Assembly (NCBI RefSeq): GCF_024198175.1 | Contig: NZ_JAJVKV010000002.1 | Span: forward strand, 992,001-1,056,000 | Reading direction: 5' to 3' | Source: Pyxidicoccus xibeiensis | GTDB taxonomy: Bacteria; Myxococcota; Myxococcia; Myxococcales; Myxococcaceae | Length of the DNA stretch: 64,000 bases | Part shown: positions 45,410 to 54,161 of the stretch, piece after piece | How positions within the stretch are numbered: the stretch's first letter is position 1 | How the letters are laid out: each line of letters begins with the position of its first letter | Position numbers and translations under genes: made by a program | The notes under the pieces: model-generated | Database searches by the model: none | Told to the model about the DNA's origin: nothing | What the model saw: the letters and a program-made list of their open reading frames with translations, nothing else

Positions 45410-45976
45410 ATGGCAATCACCGTCGAAGAAGCCTCGAGACACCCGGGCGAGCGGGTCGCCGCCTGGGATGCTGGCGCTGTCGGACACGAGTGGCTCGGCA
45501 TCTACGCGGCGAGCGACGCGGGCGTGAAGCTCCTCGCGTTCGAGCGCACGGACCGCGCCGGCCGCCTTCGCCGGATTGCCGCGCTCGAGCCACGCGGCGT
45601 GAGGATTGGCAAGACGTACGGCGGCGAGTACGTGTGGGCGATTGTCGACGGGCGCAACCTCGTCGCGTGGAACCTGGACGCGCGGCTGTTCGCGGCGAAC
45701 CGCTCGACGGTGCAGGTCGGTGCGAGCGTCTTCCCGGCGGCGAACATCACCCGCGTCACCTCGTGGGTCGACCCCGTCGACCTCGGGCACCGCGGCATCA
45801 GCGTCGAGCGCGCGGGCGAGCCGCCCGTGGTGCTCGTCGAGGAGCGCGACCCGGCTTCAGCATTGGACCCGACGTACAATCGCGACAACCTCGCGCTCGA
45901 TGCCGCATGGGCGAGTTCGCTCGGCAGAGACCTGGCGCTCTGGCTCGGCGTCGACCATGCAGACCTGCTCCCATGA
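45410..45976 (+). CDS. Hypothetical protein
   Basis: 188 aa, no signal peptide or clear motif; acidic and rich in Ala, Val and Gly. It starts 13 nt after the LysR stop. The body has regular beta-like segments (GVKLLAFERTDRAGRLRRIAAL, ISVERAGEPPVVLVEE). The stop overlaps an ATG (ATGA at 45973) that starts a 16-codon frame ending at 46023, as if a coupled second gene had been lost. Codon use differs slightly from neighbours (more GCG, CTC). It could be a remnant of an acquired operon. Confidence 0.65.
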   Translation: MAITVEEASRHPGERVAAWDAGAVGHEWLGIYAASDAGVKLLAFERTDRAGRLRRIAALEPRGVRIGKTYGGEYVWAIVDGRNLVAWNLDARLFAANRSTVQVGASVFPAANITRVTSWVDPVDLGHRGISVERAGEPPVVLVEERDPASALDPTYNRDNLALDAAWASSLGRDLALWLGVDHADLLP

Positions 45977-46140
45977 ACGAGACCTCGTTCGAGGGCGGGT
46001 TCCTGGCTCGGGCCTGCCATTAGATGGAAAATTCAACACATGACGGCCCTGAGAGGCCCGGGTGGGATGAGGTGGCCCTGCCCTGATGGCAGGCTTTCCG
46101 TGCCGTGCCCGACGAATCGAATCCGGGAGGGGGCCCTTAC

Positions 46141-46554
46141 ATGTCGCAGTCGCGAGAGTGGCTGAGTGGCGCACAACGCTCGTGGTTCGAGCCGCCGGAC
46201 ATCCTCTGGCAGCGGTTCCGCGGGCTGGTGACGCTCGAGGTGATGAAGTGGTCGGTGGAGGTCTACCGCGAGGTGGCGGCCTCCGGGCCGTTCTTCGGCG
46301 CCATCGACGTGAAGGACTCTGAAATCACCGCCGAGGCCCGGAGGTACATGGTCGAGAACACGCGCACCCGGTGGACCCGGGGCGTCGTCTACATCGGCGC
46401 GGGCTCCATCCAGAGGGTCAACACCAAGGGGATGATGGCGAAGCCCCTCTTCGAAGCCCGGCCCTCCTTCGAAATCATCTACGTGGACACCGCGGAGCAG
46501 GCGCGCGAGTGGATTGAGCGACAGCGCGCGAAGCAGCAGCGAAGCGCCGGCTGA
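46141..46554 (+). CDS. SpoIIAA-like (STAS/SEC14-related) hypothetical protein
   Basis: 137 aa. Predicted alternating strand/helix order: LVTLEVMKWSVEVYREVA, GAIDVKDSEITAEARRYMVE, GVVYIGAGSIQ, ARPSFEIIYVDTAEQAREWIE. That is the STAS-like fold of the SpoIIAA-like family, common and uncharacterised in myxobacteria. No anti-sigma kinase lies nearby. The ATG at 46141 is chosen over an upstream in-frame ATG 36 nt away because it begins right before the first strand; no strong SD is seen for either. Confidence 0.65.
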   Translation: MSQSREWLSGAQRSWFEPPDILWQRFRGLVTLEVMKWSVEVYREVAASGPFFGAIDVKDSEITAEARRYMVENTRTRWTRGVVYIGAGSIQRVNTKGMMAKPLFEARPSFEIIYVDTAEQAREWIERQRAKQQRSAG

Positions 46555-46568
46555 CGCGGCTCACCGGT

Positions 46569-47150
46569 TCACGTCGCCGCCTGCGCCGGGGCAGGGGCGC
46601 GCGGGTCCGGGCGACGGCGAGCGAGCGCGCGTGACAGCAGGGCGTCGAGCGAGAAGCGGCCGGGCCCCGCGAGCAGCAGCACCAGGGAGATGGCCGTGAA
46701 CAGCGTCGCCAGCTCGGACGAGCCGGAGCCCACGGCCGCCGCGCTGCGGCCTCCCGCGCGCACCAGCCAGGTGGGCAGGCCCGCGAAGGGGATGCCGAGC
46801 CCCGGAGGCACTCCGCCCATGCTGAGGCGGATGAAGGGGTCCCCGACGGAGAGGTGCCCGAGGACGATGCCGACGAGCATCGTCACCACCACGCCCAGCG
46901 CGGCCAGCGGCGTGACGAGCCCCAGCACCCAGGCGATGCCCCCGCCGAACTCCGCCACCGCCGCGAGCAGCTGGAGCACCCCGGGCACCGGGCTGTCCGG
47001 TCCCATCCAGCTGAACGGGGTGAGCATCTTGGGCGCACCATGCAGGGCCATGGCGCTCCCCGCCAGGACCCTCAACACGAGCAGGCCCGTGGAAGCGGGG
47101 CCATCCAGGGTGTGACGACCGAAGAGAAGCTGCGCAATGCCGCGTGTCAT
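46569..47150 (-). CDS. DoxX-family membrane protein
   Basis: 193-aa integral membrane protein with about four helices: LLVLRVLAGSAMALHG, VLQLLAAVAEFGGGIAWVLGL, a third at LAALGVVVTMLVGIVLGHL, and LATLFTAISLVLLLAGP. The family's HG(A)xKM(L) motif is at residues 38-43. DoxX proteins have loosely known redox or thiosulphate-related roles. Its ATG overlaps the tetR stop as ATGA (4 bases), so it is the second gene of a tetR-doxX operon. The C-terminus is basic. Confidence 0.9.
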   Translation of the reverse strand: MTRGIAQLLFGRHTLDGPASTGLLVLRVLAGSAMALHGAPKMLTPFSWMGPDSPVPGVLQLLAAVAEFGGGIAWVLGLVTPLAALGVVVTMLVGIVLGHLSVGDPFIRLSMGGVPPGLGIPFAGLPTWLVRAGGRSAAAVGSGSSELATLFTAISLVLLLAGPGRFSLDALLSRALARRRPDPRAPAPAQAAT

Positions 47151-47752
47151 TCCAGGTCCTCCTGTTCCTTGCTGTCGAGAAGGGTGAGCGCCATGCGCAG
47201 GGCGGAGCGGACGAGCGGGGCCTCCGGCTCCGTCTTCCCCACCAGGCTCATGCCCTGCACCAGCACGATGAGGTGCTGGGCGAGCGCCCGTGCGTTACGG
47301 GCCGGGTCGATTTCTCCGGCGTCCTGGGAGGCCTTGATGGCGGTCTCGAGGATGGCCGCCATCTTCGAGTAGCGGCGCCCCACCAGGGCGCGAACCTCCG
47401 GGTCCCGGGGCGCCACCTCGGCGGCCGTGTTGGCCAGGAGGCAGCCTCGGTGCCGCAGCTCTCCGGTGCAGTTCTTCAGCATGTTGCGCAGGTAGCGCTC
47501 GATGCCGGCCCGGGGCGTGGGGCCCGACGCGAGCAGCGTCTCCAGCTCCTCCGCGCTGAGGTCCGCGTAGCGTTCGAGCGCGGCGAGGAACAGGGCCCGC
47601 TTGTCCCCGAAGGCTGCGTACAGGCTTCCCCGGAGCAGGCCCGTGCCTTGCTCCAGGTCCTTCACCGAGAGCGCGGAGTAGCCCGTCTCCCAGAACTGCA
47701 TCATCGCGCGCTGGAGGACCTCGTCCTCTTCGAAGGTCTTCGGTCTTCCCAT
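47147..47752 (-). CDS. TetR/AcrR family transcriptional repressor
   Basis: 201 aa. The N-terminal helix-turn-helix starts GRPKTFEEDEVLQRAMMQFWETGYSALSVKDLEQGTGLLRGSLYAAFGDK (a typical TetR_N pattern, ending in the GSLYAAFGDK recognition helix). A ligand-binding helical body follows. It is the first gene of an operon with doxX (ATGA overlap), and a perfect palindrome 28 nt upstream is its likely autoregulatory operator. ATG 47752 is the start: the frame continues upstream into non-homologous sequence. Ligand unknown. Confidence 0.94.
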   Translation of the reverse strand: MGRPKTFEEDEVLQRAMMQFWETGYSALSVKDLEQGTGLLRGSLYAAFGDKRALFLAALERYADLSAEELETLLASGPTPRAGIERYLRNMLKNCTGELRHRGCLLANTAAEVAPRDPEVRALVGRRYSKMAAILETAIKASQDAGEIDPARNARALAQHLIVLVQGMSLVGKTEPEAPLVRSALRMALTLLDSKEQEDLE

Positions 47753-47779
47753 GAGGCGGCCTCCGCGGTGGCTCGTTCT

Positions 47780-47795
47780 TGAACGCTCGTTCAAA
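47780..47795 (-). promoter_or_regulatory. Operator palindrome of the tetR-doxX operon
   Basis: TTGAACGCTCGTTCAA is a perfect 7+2+7 inverted repeat, 28 nt before the tetR ATG, a common TetR autorepressor site. It also matches 14 of 17 positions of the remembered LexA consensus, so SOS binding is a second option. Confidence 0.7.
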
Positions 47796-48002
47796 TACCG
47801 ATTGTTATACGGCCGGTCAAGTACGAGTCGTTGGGGTGGGGGCTCCGCGCGGGCACTGCTACCGGTTACATGGACTCCAAGGTGGGCAGGGACGGGCTTG
47901 GGACGAACGGGATGAAATTGCTGGGACGCCGCAGGCGAGGGCTTGTCGTAGCGGTTGGCGGCCTGACTTCCAGGTCGTATCCACACCACAAGCGAGCACA
48001 TC

Positions 48003-48647
48003 ATGAAGCTTCAAGCGTCCCTTCTCGTCCTGTCCCTCTCTGTCTGGGGCTGCGGCACCGACGTCGCGACTCCTCCCACCTCTGGCGAGGTGGCCGAGGT
48101 GCCCTCGCAGCAGGGCGAGTCACTCACCAGCGAGGAGCTCCAGGCCAGCGGCTTCCACCCCAGGGAGGCCATTCTCCTGTCCTTCGACGGAGACCCCCGC
48201 TTCGGCGCGCTCATGATCACCGACACCCCGGGAGCCTGCGCCCGGTTCCAGCAGGGCAAGCTGGCCCGGTGGGAGAAGGGCATCACCTTCGAGCTGGGCA
48301 AGGCGGATGGCTACACGGAGGACCAGATGGAGGCGAATGCCCTCCCGCTCGACGCGGGCTTCTACAAGGTCGTCCACCACGACGACACCTCGTCGGGTCC
48401 CTTCCAGGACCGCTGGACCATCGTCTTCACCACCGAGCGTGACGGCGCGTGCAACAACACGAGCACCCTCGGCTCCGCCCTGAATGGCGGCGTCTACCTC
48501 CACTCGCTCGACATGAGCACCGGCGGAGGAGGCGAGGGTGCGTACTACGTGTCCTTCTCTTCGCAGCAGCAGCGCTTCGGCGTCCTCGAAGCCACTCGCT
48601 GCATGATCGACATCGAAGAGCTTCCGCCCGAGTTCATCTGCGAGTAG
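48003..48647 (+). CDS. Lipoprotein of unknown function
   Basis: 214 aa with signal peptide and lipobox-like SVWGC (Cys 17), then a Ser/Pro/Thr-rich linker. The globular part, from residue 47, holds strands such as AILLSFDGDPRFGALMITDT and WTIVFTTERDG, a Cys pair (ACARFQ... ACNNTST) and Gly-rich turn STGGGGEGAYYVSF. A third Cys pair near the end (RCMIDI, FICE) suggests disulphides. I recognise no family with certainty. It is isolated by a strong hairpin at its end. Confidence 0.72.
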   Translation: MKLQASLLVLSLSVWGCGTDVATPPTSGEVAEVPSQQGESLTSEELQASGFHPREAILLSFDGDPRFGALMITDTPGACARFQQGKLARWEKGITFELGKADGYTEDQMEANALPLDAGFYKVVHHDDTSSGPFQDRWTIVFTTERDGACNNTSTLGSALNGGVYLHSLDMSTGGGGEGAYYVSFSSQQQRFGVLEATRCMIDIEELPPEFICE

Positions 48648-48656
48648 CCGCTGAGA

Positions 48657-48692
48657 CTTCGCCCCCGGACGTCGGTGGTCCGGGGGACGAAG
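48657..48692. terminator. Bidirectional hairpin terminator
   Basis: Stem of 14 base pairs with one bulged A: CTTCG-CCCCCGGAC / GTCCGGGGG-A-CGAAG, loop 7 nt. It lies in the 51-nt gap between the lipoprotein stop and the amidase stop, so it may terminate both converging transcripts. Confidence 0.75.
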
Positions 48693-48698
48693 CCCGTG

Positions 48699-49880
48699 TC
48701 AGCCGGGGCCGGAAGGTGTACGGCTCCCCACGCCGAGTCCCCATCCCAGCAGGGCCACGTCCTGCCCCCATGGCGCAACCAGCTGAACGCCCACCGACAG
48801 CGCACCGAGCGGACGCGGAAGGCACAGCGTCGGCGCGCCCAGCAGACTCCACGGCGCGGTGATGCGCAGCACCGCGCGCCGCACCGGCAGCGCTCCTTCC
48901 GCGACGTCGACTTCTTCCTGGTCGAACCGTGGCGCCACGTCCGGCACCGCGGGGCCGAGCAGGATGTCCACCTCGTTGAACAGCGCCCCCAGGCGCGTGC
49001 GGTACGCCTCCCGCCGGGCGCGCGCGGCGGCCACGTCCGCTTCACTCAGCGCCGCGCCCGCGCGCAGGTTCGTCTCCGTGGCGGCGATGAAGCCTGGCGC
49101 TTCGCTCTTCAAGGCCAGCGCATGCACCGCCGCCGCCTCACTCAACACGATGGGGGTGTACGCATCCATGACGTCGGGGAAGGACACCCGTGAGACTCGC
49201 GCGCCGAGCGCCGCAAGCCTCGCTGCCTCCGCCTCCACCACGGCCCAGACGCCCGGGGTGACCCAGGCGGAGACGTCCCACACGCCCACGCGCACGCCGG
49301 CCCACTCCCGCGGAGCCACGGCCTCGCTCGTCAAGGCGCTGTGCACGCGAACCACTCCGCGCACGTCCCGCGCGAGCGGGCCCGTGTGGTCGCAGGTGGA
49401 GCTGAGCGGCAGGACGCCCTCGGTGGGCCACGCGGCGCTGCCCTTCGTGGGCTTGAAGCCCACCACACCGCACCACGCCGCTGGCACGCGGATGCTGCCC
49501 CCCGTATCCGTGCCGAGCGCGAAGTCCACCTCGCCCGTCGCGACGCTCACGGCCGCACCGCCGCTGGAGCCACCCGCCACCCGCGTCGTGTCCAGCGGGT
49601 TGCGCGTTCCGCCGAAGGCATTCGCACCGGTGATGCCGAGCGCCACCTCGTGCAGGTGCGTCTTGCCGAGGAGCGTCGCCCCGAGCCCCAGGAGGCGGGC
49701 CACCAGCGGACTGGCACCCACTTCGGGCAGGACGGCCCGTGAGCTGCCCCGGAGCGGCCAGCCCGGCACCCCGTACAGGTCCTTCGCGCTGAACGTCAGG
49801 CCCGCGAGCGGCCCTTCCGCCGCGCCACGAAGGGGAGCATCCGGGCGGTACGCCCACGCCCCGTGAGGATCCATCGTCAT
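48699..49880 (-). CDS. Amidase (amidase-signature family)
   Basis: 393 aa, shorter than usual (about 450-500). The Ser-cisSer-Lys triad is intact: Lys in [10 protein letters not shown] near residue 33, cis-Ser in [11 protein letters not shown] near 105, and nucleophilic Ser in [16 protein letters not shown] near 128. These hydrolases act on a wide range of amides; GatA is unlikely, since GatB/C are not nearby and the sequence is short. ATG 49880 is chosen; another ATG lies 6 nt on. No signal peptide is seen, so it is cytosolic. Substrate unknown. Confidence 0.92.
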   Translation of the reverse strand: MTMDPHGAWAYRPDAPLRGAAEGPLAGLTFSAKDLYGVPGWPLRGSSRAVLPEVGASPLVARLLGLGATLLGKTHLHEVALGITGANAFGGTRNPLDTTRVAGGSSGGAAVSVATGEVDFALGTDTGGSIRVPAAWCGVVGFKPTKGSAAWPTEGVLPLSSTCDHTGPLARDVRGVVRVHSALTSEAVAPREWAGVRVGVWDVSAWVTPGVWAVVEAEAARLAALGARVSRVSFPDVMDAYTPIVLSEAAAVHALALKSEAPGFIAATETNLRAGAALSEADVAAARARREAYRTRLGALFNEVDILLGPAVPDVAPRFDQEEVDVAEGALPVRRAVLRITAPWSLLGAPTLCLPRPLGALSVGVQLVAPWGQDVALLGWGLGVGSRTPSGPG

Positions 49881-50045
49881 GCCCGGAGTGTACCGGACGC
49901 GGTGGGGAAGGCCGCCCCCTGAAGCCATGCGCCCCTCGACTCGCCGACGTCTTGCATCGGAGCGCGTCCTCGCTGAGCATCCACCCGTGTCTTCGCGTCC
50001 CTTCGAGCCGTTCCGCTGCTCTCACGCGTCCCCGGTGGACTGGCC

Positions 50046-50639
50046 TTGAGCGCAGGCACGGGTTCCCCTCCGCGTCGCGTCCTGGCCGACGTCTTCGCAC
50101 GCACGCGCATCCATGATGGAGCGCTCGTGCTCGGCGCCGCGCTGTCCACCGCGTTGCTTGCGCAGGTCGCCATCACGGTGCCGGGCTCCCCGGTGCCCAT
50201 CACGGGCCAGACGCTCGCCGTCGTCTTCACGGCCGCCGCGCTCGGACCCGTGCGCGGCGTGGCCGGGCAGCTCGCCTACCTCCTGCTCGGCGTGGTGGGA
50301 CTGCCGTTCTTCTCCAAGGGGGCCAGCGGCCTGGCGCCGGTGCTCGGGCCGACGGGCGGCTACCTGGTGGGCTTCCTCCCCGCGGCCTTCCTCGTGGGGC
50401 TCGCGGCGCGGCACGGCTTCGACCGGCTGCCGTGGAAGGCGGTACCGCTCTTCTTCGCGGGCCAGCTCGTCATCCTGGCCATCGGCGTGCCCTGGCTCTG
50501 CGTAGCGGCCTCACTCGACTTCTCCACGGCCCTCCAGAAGGGCTTCCTGCCCTTCCTCCCCGGTGGGGCCCTCAAGGCAGCCATCGCAGGCCTGGGGATG
50601 CCCCTCGCCTGGAGGCTCGTGAGGACTCGCGAGCCATGA
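50046..50639 (+). CDS. bioY: BioY, biotin ECF transporter S component
   Basis: 197-aa membrane protein that binds biotin for uptake. Motifs of the family: VPGSPVPITGQTLAVVF near residues 45-62, LLGVVGLPFFSKGASGL, GPTGGYLVGF, and a closing AAIAGLGMPLAWRL. About six helices are visible. The energising ATPases (EcfA, EcfT/BioMN) are not adjacent, so it either works alone or uses a shared ECF module elsewhere. The start is a TTG (50046), as no ATG or GTG precedes the first helix in frame; a nearby later start is possible. Confidence 0.93.
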   Translation: MSAGTGSPPRRVLADVFARTRIHDGALVLGAALSTALLAQVAITVPGSPVPITGQTLAVVFTAAALGPVRGVAGQLAYLLLGVVGLPFFSKGASGLAPVLGPTGGYLVGFLPAAFLVGLAARHGFDRLPWKAVPLFFAGQLVILAIGVPWLCVAASLDFSTALQKGFLPFLPGGALKAAIAGLGMPLAWRLVRTREP

Positions 50640-50745
50640 AGGTGCGTGTGCTTCGGTGGCGCCTTGGTGTAGAGGCGGCCCGCTCGCCTGGATACCGGGC
50701 TGGCATGGAAGCGGGAGGAGGGCGCTGGTGGTAGAAGCAAGGCGG

Positions 50746-52650
50746 ATGAGCGCTTCCGACGCGCTGGTGCGTTCCGTCGCACTCGCGCGCACCCAAAGTG
50801 ATTCCGATGGGGCCGTCGCTGATGCCGAGCGGCGGCTGCTCGCATTGCTCGACGAGATCTCCGCCCTCGACCTGGAGGTGGAGACCCTTGCCTCGGAGCT
50901 GGCCGCGTTCTCCGCGCGCTACGAGCGTGAGCTGTCGGCCGCCTTTGCCCGACTCGAGCGGCATGAGCGCGTGGTTCGACGACTCCAGGCCCTGCAGGAC
51001 GAGCTGGTGCGGCTCGACGCCGAGCTGCGCACGCCGAAGCCGCCTGTGCGCAAGTCGCGCAAGCCCACACGGTCGCATCGGCTCTTGAGGGACGCGGCGG
51101 AGGACGAGACGGAAGGCGAGCGCCCCTGGACGCCCGGCGCCACGCTCGACGACGAGGTGCCCGAGCCGCTCCCGCCCCCTCCGGACCTCGCTTCCGAGGC
51201 GCAGAGCCTCAAGCGGCTCTATCGCAAGCTCGCGCGACTGCTCCACCCGGACCTCGCCCGAACGGAGGAGGAGCGGCATCGGCTCCACCAGCTGATGATC
51301 CAGGTCAACCTCGCCTTCGAGAAGGGTGACCGGACCGCGCTGGAGCTCTTCCTCGTTCGCGTGGACCGGGGCGAGATGCTCGACGCGGCGGTGTCCGTGG
51401 ACGAGCGGCTCTCGCACCTGGAGAAGCGCATCACCGCCCTGGCACCCGTGCGCCGCTCGCTGCTCGCGGACCTTGGCCGCCTGCGCGAGTCGTCCACCTT
51501 TCGTCTCCATGCCGAATGGACGGGGCTCCAGGAGCTGGGCCGCGACTACTTCCAGGAGACCCTCACCGAGCTCGCCGAGGACGCCGAGCGCACGATGCGC
51601 GACGCCCTGGCGCGCATGGGCCGGCTCGACCGGGCGGCCCGGGAGCTGACCGCGTTGAAGCAATCGCTCACCGAAGCGAAGCCCGAAGGGGCGCTGCGCA
51701 CCTTCGACCCCATTCTCGAGAGCCCTCTCGTGCGCAAGGGCGCGGAGCGTCTCGAGCGCCAGCGGGCCTCGTCCCAGGCCCGCACGCTCGCGCAGACGCT
51801 GGAGGAGGCGGTGGAGCAGGCGCCGTGGGAGGCCACGCTGGTGTTGATGGCCTTCTTCGCCGAGCGCGCGGGGCGTCCCCCCGACGCGCTCTCCAGCCAG
51901 GAGGGCTGGGCCGCGCGCTACGCCGCCGTGGCCGCGGCGTGGCCGGAGGCCCCCTCCTTCGAGGAGCTGCTCACCCGGCTGCCGCCTCCGCTCGAGCTCG
52001 GGCTCCGCTTCCAGGGCGGGAAGGTGCGCTTCGGGCTCCAGCTCAAGTCGGTCGAGCTGCTCGCCGGTGTGCCCATCGCGCTCGAGCGCCGCACCGTGGC
52101 GATACTGGCGCAGCGCGTGCTCGCGCACCTCGGCCCGCGTGAGCAGTGCAAGGGCTGTGGCGCGGGCGTCTTCCTCGTCCACCTGCTGCGCACCCGGGGC
52201 CTGGATGAGCTCAACGGGCTGATGTGCCCGGCCTGCGGCCACGTCGCCAAGAGCTACTTCCTCTTCAACTGGTCCGAGGGCCAGGAGGCGCTCCTGCCCT
52301 TCGCCCTGAAGGTCGGCCTCGTCGACGAGGTGGTGGTGAAGCTCGCGGGCAAGGGCATTGCCTTCCAGCTCCTGCCCGTGTCGCGCGAGGCGCTGACGGT
52401 CGGCGCGCTCAAGCAGCTCTTCTCGGACCTGTACCTCAAGCCGTACGGCATCGCGGCGGAGCACGCGGACCTGGTGGTGAAGCAGGGGACACGCGTGCTG
52501 AAGGACGAGGCCCGGGTCGAGGCCCCCGTGCTGACGCTCGGCATCCGCAAGGCGGACCGGGACTCGCTCGCGTCCGAGCTGGCCGAGGGCGAGCGGGAGC
52601 TGGTGGCGCTGCTGCGCTCGCGAATCGAGCGCCGCTTCCGTCCGGGCTAG
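50746..52650 (+). CDS. J-domain-like protein with coiled coil and zinc ribbon
   Basis: 634 aa, cytosolic. N-terminal coiled coil (about 30-95, heptads of LLALLDEISALDLEVETLASELAAF). Then a Pro-rich linker, and a J-like segment near 155-200 (SLKRLYRKLARLLHPDLARTEEE) with the HPD triad that lets DnaJ proteins stimulate Hsp70. A second coil follows, and near residue 466 a zinc-ribbon CxxC-x29-CxxC (CKGCG, then CPACG). A C-terminal alpha/beta region closes it. No DnaK gene is near. I recognise the parts but not the whole: a co-chaperone or an RNA/protein adaptor are both possible. Confidence 0.75.
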   Translation: MSASDALVRSVALARTQSDSDGAVADAERRLLALLDEISALDLEVETLASELAAFSARYERELSAAFARLERHERVVRRLQALQDELVRLDAELRTPKPPVRKSRKPTRSHRLLRDAAEDETEGERPWTPGATLDDEVPEPLPPPPDLASEAQSLKRLYRKLARLLHPDLARTEEERHRLHQLMIQVNLAFEKGDRTALELFLVRVDRGEMLDAAVSVDERLSHLEKRITALAPVRRSLLADLGRLRESSTFRLHAEWTGLQELGRDYFQETLTELAEDAERTMRDALARMGRLDRAARELTALKQSLTEAKPEGALRTFDPILESPLVRKGAERLERQRASSQARTLAQTLEEAVEQAPWEATLVLMAFFAERAGRPPDALSSQEGWAARYAAVAAAWPEAPSFEELLTRLPPPLELGLRFQGGKVRFGLQLKSVELLAGVPIALERRTVAILAQRVLAHLGPREQCKGCGAGVFLVHLLRTRGLDELNGLMCPACGHVAKSYFLFNWSEGQEALLPFALKVGLVDEVVVKLAGKGIAFQLLPVSREALTVGALKQLFSDLYLKPYGIAAEHADLVVKQGTRVLKDEARVEAPVLTLGIRKADRDSLASELAEGERELVALLRSRIERRFRPG

Positions 52651-52667
52651 CGCTAGGCTCTCGGGCC

Positions 52668-53471
52668 ATGACCGACCCGAAGAGCAAGAACGACACCGGC
52701 CGTTTCGTCTGGTACGAGCTCCTCTCGACCGATCCACAAGGCGCGCTCGGCTTCTATCCCGAGGTCGTGGGCTGGACGCCCCAGGCGGCAGAAGGCGGCG
52801 GTGACTACCGGATGTGGGTCGCCAGCCAGGGCCCTCTCGGCGGCGTGGCCGCGTTGCCCGAGCCGGCGAAGAAGCTGGGCGTGCCGTCCTACTGGCAGGC
52901 GAACGTGCAGGTCGCGAACGTCGAGGAGACGATGGCGGAGGTGAAGCGCCTGGGCGGCCAGGTCCTGGTGAACCAGGACGTTCCCGCCGTGGGGCGCTTC
53001 GCGGTGATTGCGGATCCGCAGGGGGCGGTCATCGCGGTCTTCACGCCCGCCACGGACATGCCGTCGCACGACGTCACGAAGCAGGGCGAGTTCTCGTGGC
53101 ACGAGCTGTACACGACCGACCAGGAGGCTGCGTTCACCTTCTATGAGCGCATCGCCGGCTGGGAGCGCCTCGGGGAGTTCGACCTGGGCCCGATGGGCAA
53201 GTACCTGCTGTGGGGCCGCAACGGCAAGCAGCTCGGCGGCATGATGACCCTGCCGAAGGGGATGAAGACACCCGATGGCCGCGACGTGCCGCCGTCGTGG
53301 ATGTTCTACATCACGGTCGAGGACCTGGACGCCGCGCTCGCCCGCGCGACGGCGAAGGGGGCGCGCGTGCTCAACGGTCCGATGGAAGTCCCCGGAGGCC
53401 AGCGCATCGTGCAGCTCATGGATCCGCAGGGCGCCGCGTTCGCGCTCACCACTCCGCCAACGTCGCGGTGA
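52668..53471 (+). CDS. Two-domain VOC (glyoxalase/bleomycin-resistance) protein
   Basis: 267 aa built of two VOC modules, each with the family's betaalphabetabetabeta plan. Module 1: WYELLSTDPQGALGFYPEVVGW at residue 14, VLVNQDVPAVGRFAVIADPQGAVIAVF. Module 2: WHELYTTDQEAAFTFYERIAGWE, VLNGPMEVPGGQRIVQLMDPQGAAFAL. These enzymes open rings or bind small molecules with a metal site at the module interface; the substrate is unknown. It begins 17 nt after the J-domain gene stop and could be in its transcript. Confidence 0.92.
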   Translation: MTDPKSKNDTGRFVWYELLSTDPQGALGFYPEVVGWTPQAAEGGGDYRMWVASQGPLGGVAALPEPAKKLGVPSYWQANVQVANVEETMAEVKRLGGQVLVNQDVPAVGRFAVIADPQGAVIAVFTPATDMPSHDVTKQGEFSWHELYTTDQEAAFTFYERIAGWERLGEFDLGPMGKYLLWGRNGKQLGGMMTLPKGMKTPDGRDVPPSWMFYITVEDLDAALARATAKGARVLNGPMEVPGGQRIVQLMDPQGAAFALTTPPTSR

Positions 53472-53528
53472 GGGTGCCTGGGAGAGGCGCCTGACTCAAC
53501 ACATCCATCCAATAGAGGAGACCAAAGA

Positions 53529-54104
53529 ATGGCCAGTGCCAACAGCAACAAGAAGAAGTTGTCGGCAGCGCAACGTGACGAGCTGCTCGGGGTGTTGAAG
53601 GCCCGGTTCGAGAAGAACATGAGCCGCCACAAAGGTCTCGAGTGGGCCAAGGTACAAGCAAGGCTCGAGGCCAATCCCGAGAAGCTGTGGTCGCTCAATG
53701 AGATGGAAAGAACCGGCGGCGAGCCGGATGTCGTGGGTCACGACAAGAAGACGGGCGAATACAGCTTCTATGATTGTTCAGAGGAAAGTCCCAAAGGTCG
53801 CAGAAGTGTCTGCTTCGACCGCGAGGGGCTGGAATCCAGGAAGGAAAACAGACCGGAAAACAGCGCCATGGACATGGCTGCTGCCATGGGCATCGAGCTC
53901 TTGTCGGAAGAGCAATATCGGGAGCTGCAGAAGCTTGGAGAGTTCGATGCGAAGACATCGAGCTGGGTGAAGACGCCTGCTGATATCAGGAAGCTCGGCG
54001 GTGCGCTCTTCTGCGATTTCCGCTACGGCAATGTCTTCGTGTATCACAACGGTGCACAGTCTTATTATGGCGCCAGGGCGTTCCGTGGCTCGCTACGGGT
54101 CTGA
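53529..54104 (+). CDS. DUF4256 family protein
   Basis: 191 aa, no signal peptide. The C-terminal signature LGGALFCDFRYGNVFVYHNGAQSYYGARAFRGSLRV and the N-terminal ELLGVLKARFEKN pattern match what I recall as DUF4256, of unknown function. GC content is low for this genome (29 of 60 bases in 53761-53820), with AA/TT-containing codons, a sign of horizontal arrival. AGAGGAG precedes the ATG at good spacing. A hairpin follows. No neighbour helps with function. Confidence 0.85.
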   Translation: MASANSNKKKLSAAQRDELLGVLKARFEKNMSRHKGLEWAKVQARLEANPEKLWSLNEMERTGGEPDVVGHDKKTGEYSFYDCSEESPKGRRSVCFDREGLESRKENRPENSAMDMAAAMGIELLSEEQYRELQKLGEFDAKTSSWVKTPADIRKLGGALFCDFRYGNVFVYHNGAQSYYGARAFRGSLRV

Positions 54105-54118
54105 CTTCCTTTCAGGGG

Positions 54119-54137
54119 CGCGTCATCCGAGGACGCG
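54119..54137 (+). terminator. Hairpin after the DUF4256 gene
   Basis: 6-bp stem CGCGTC / GACGCG, 7-nt loop, between the DUF4256 stop and the convergent 54162 gene. No T-run; weak support. Confidence 0.35.
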
Positions 54138-54161
54138 ACGGGCGCGCCAGTACGAGGTGTC

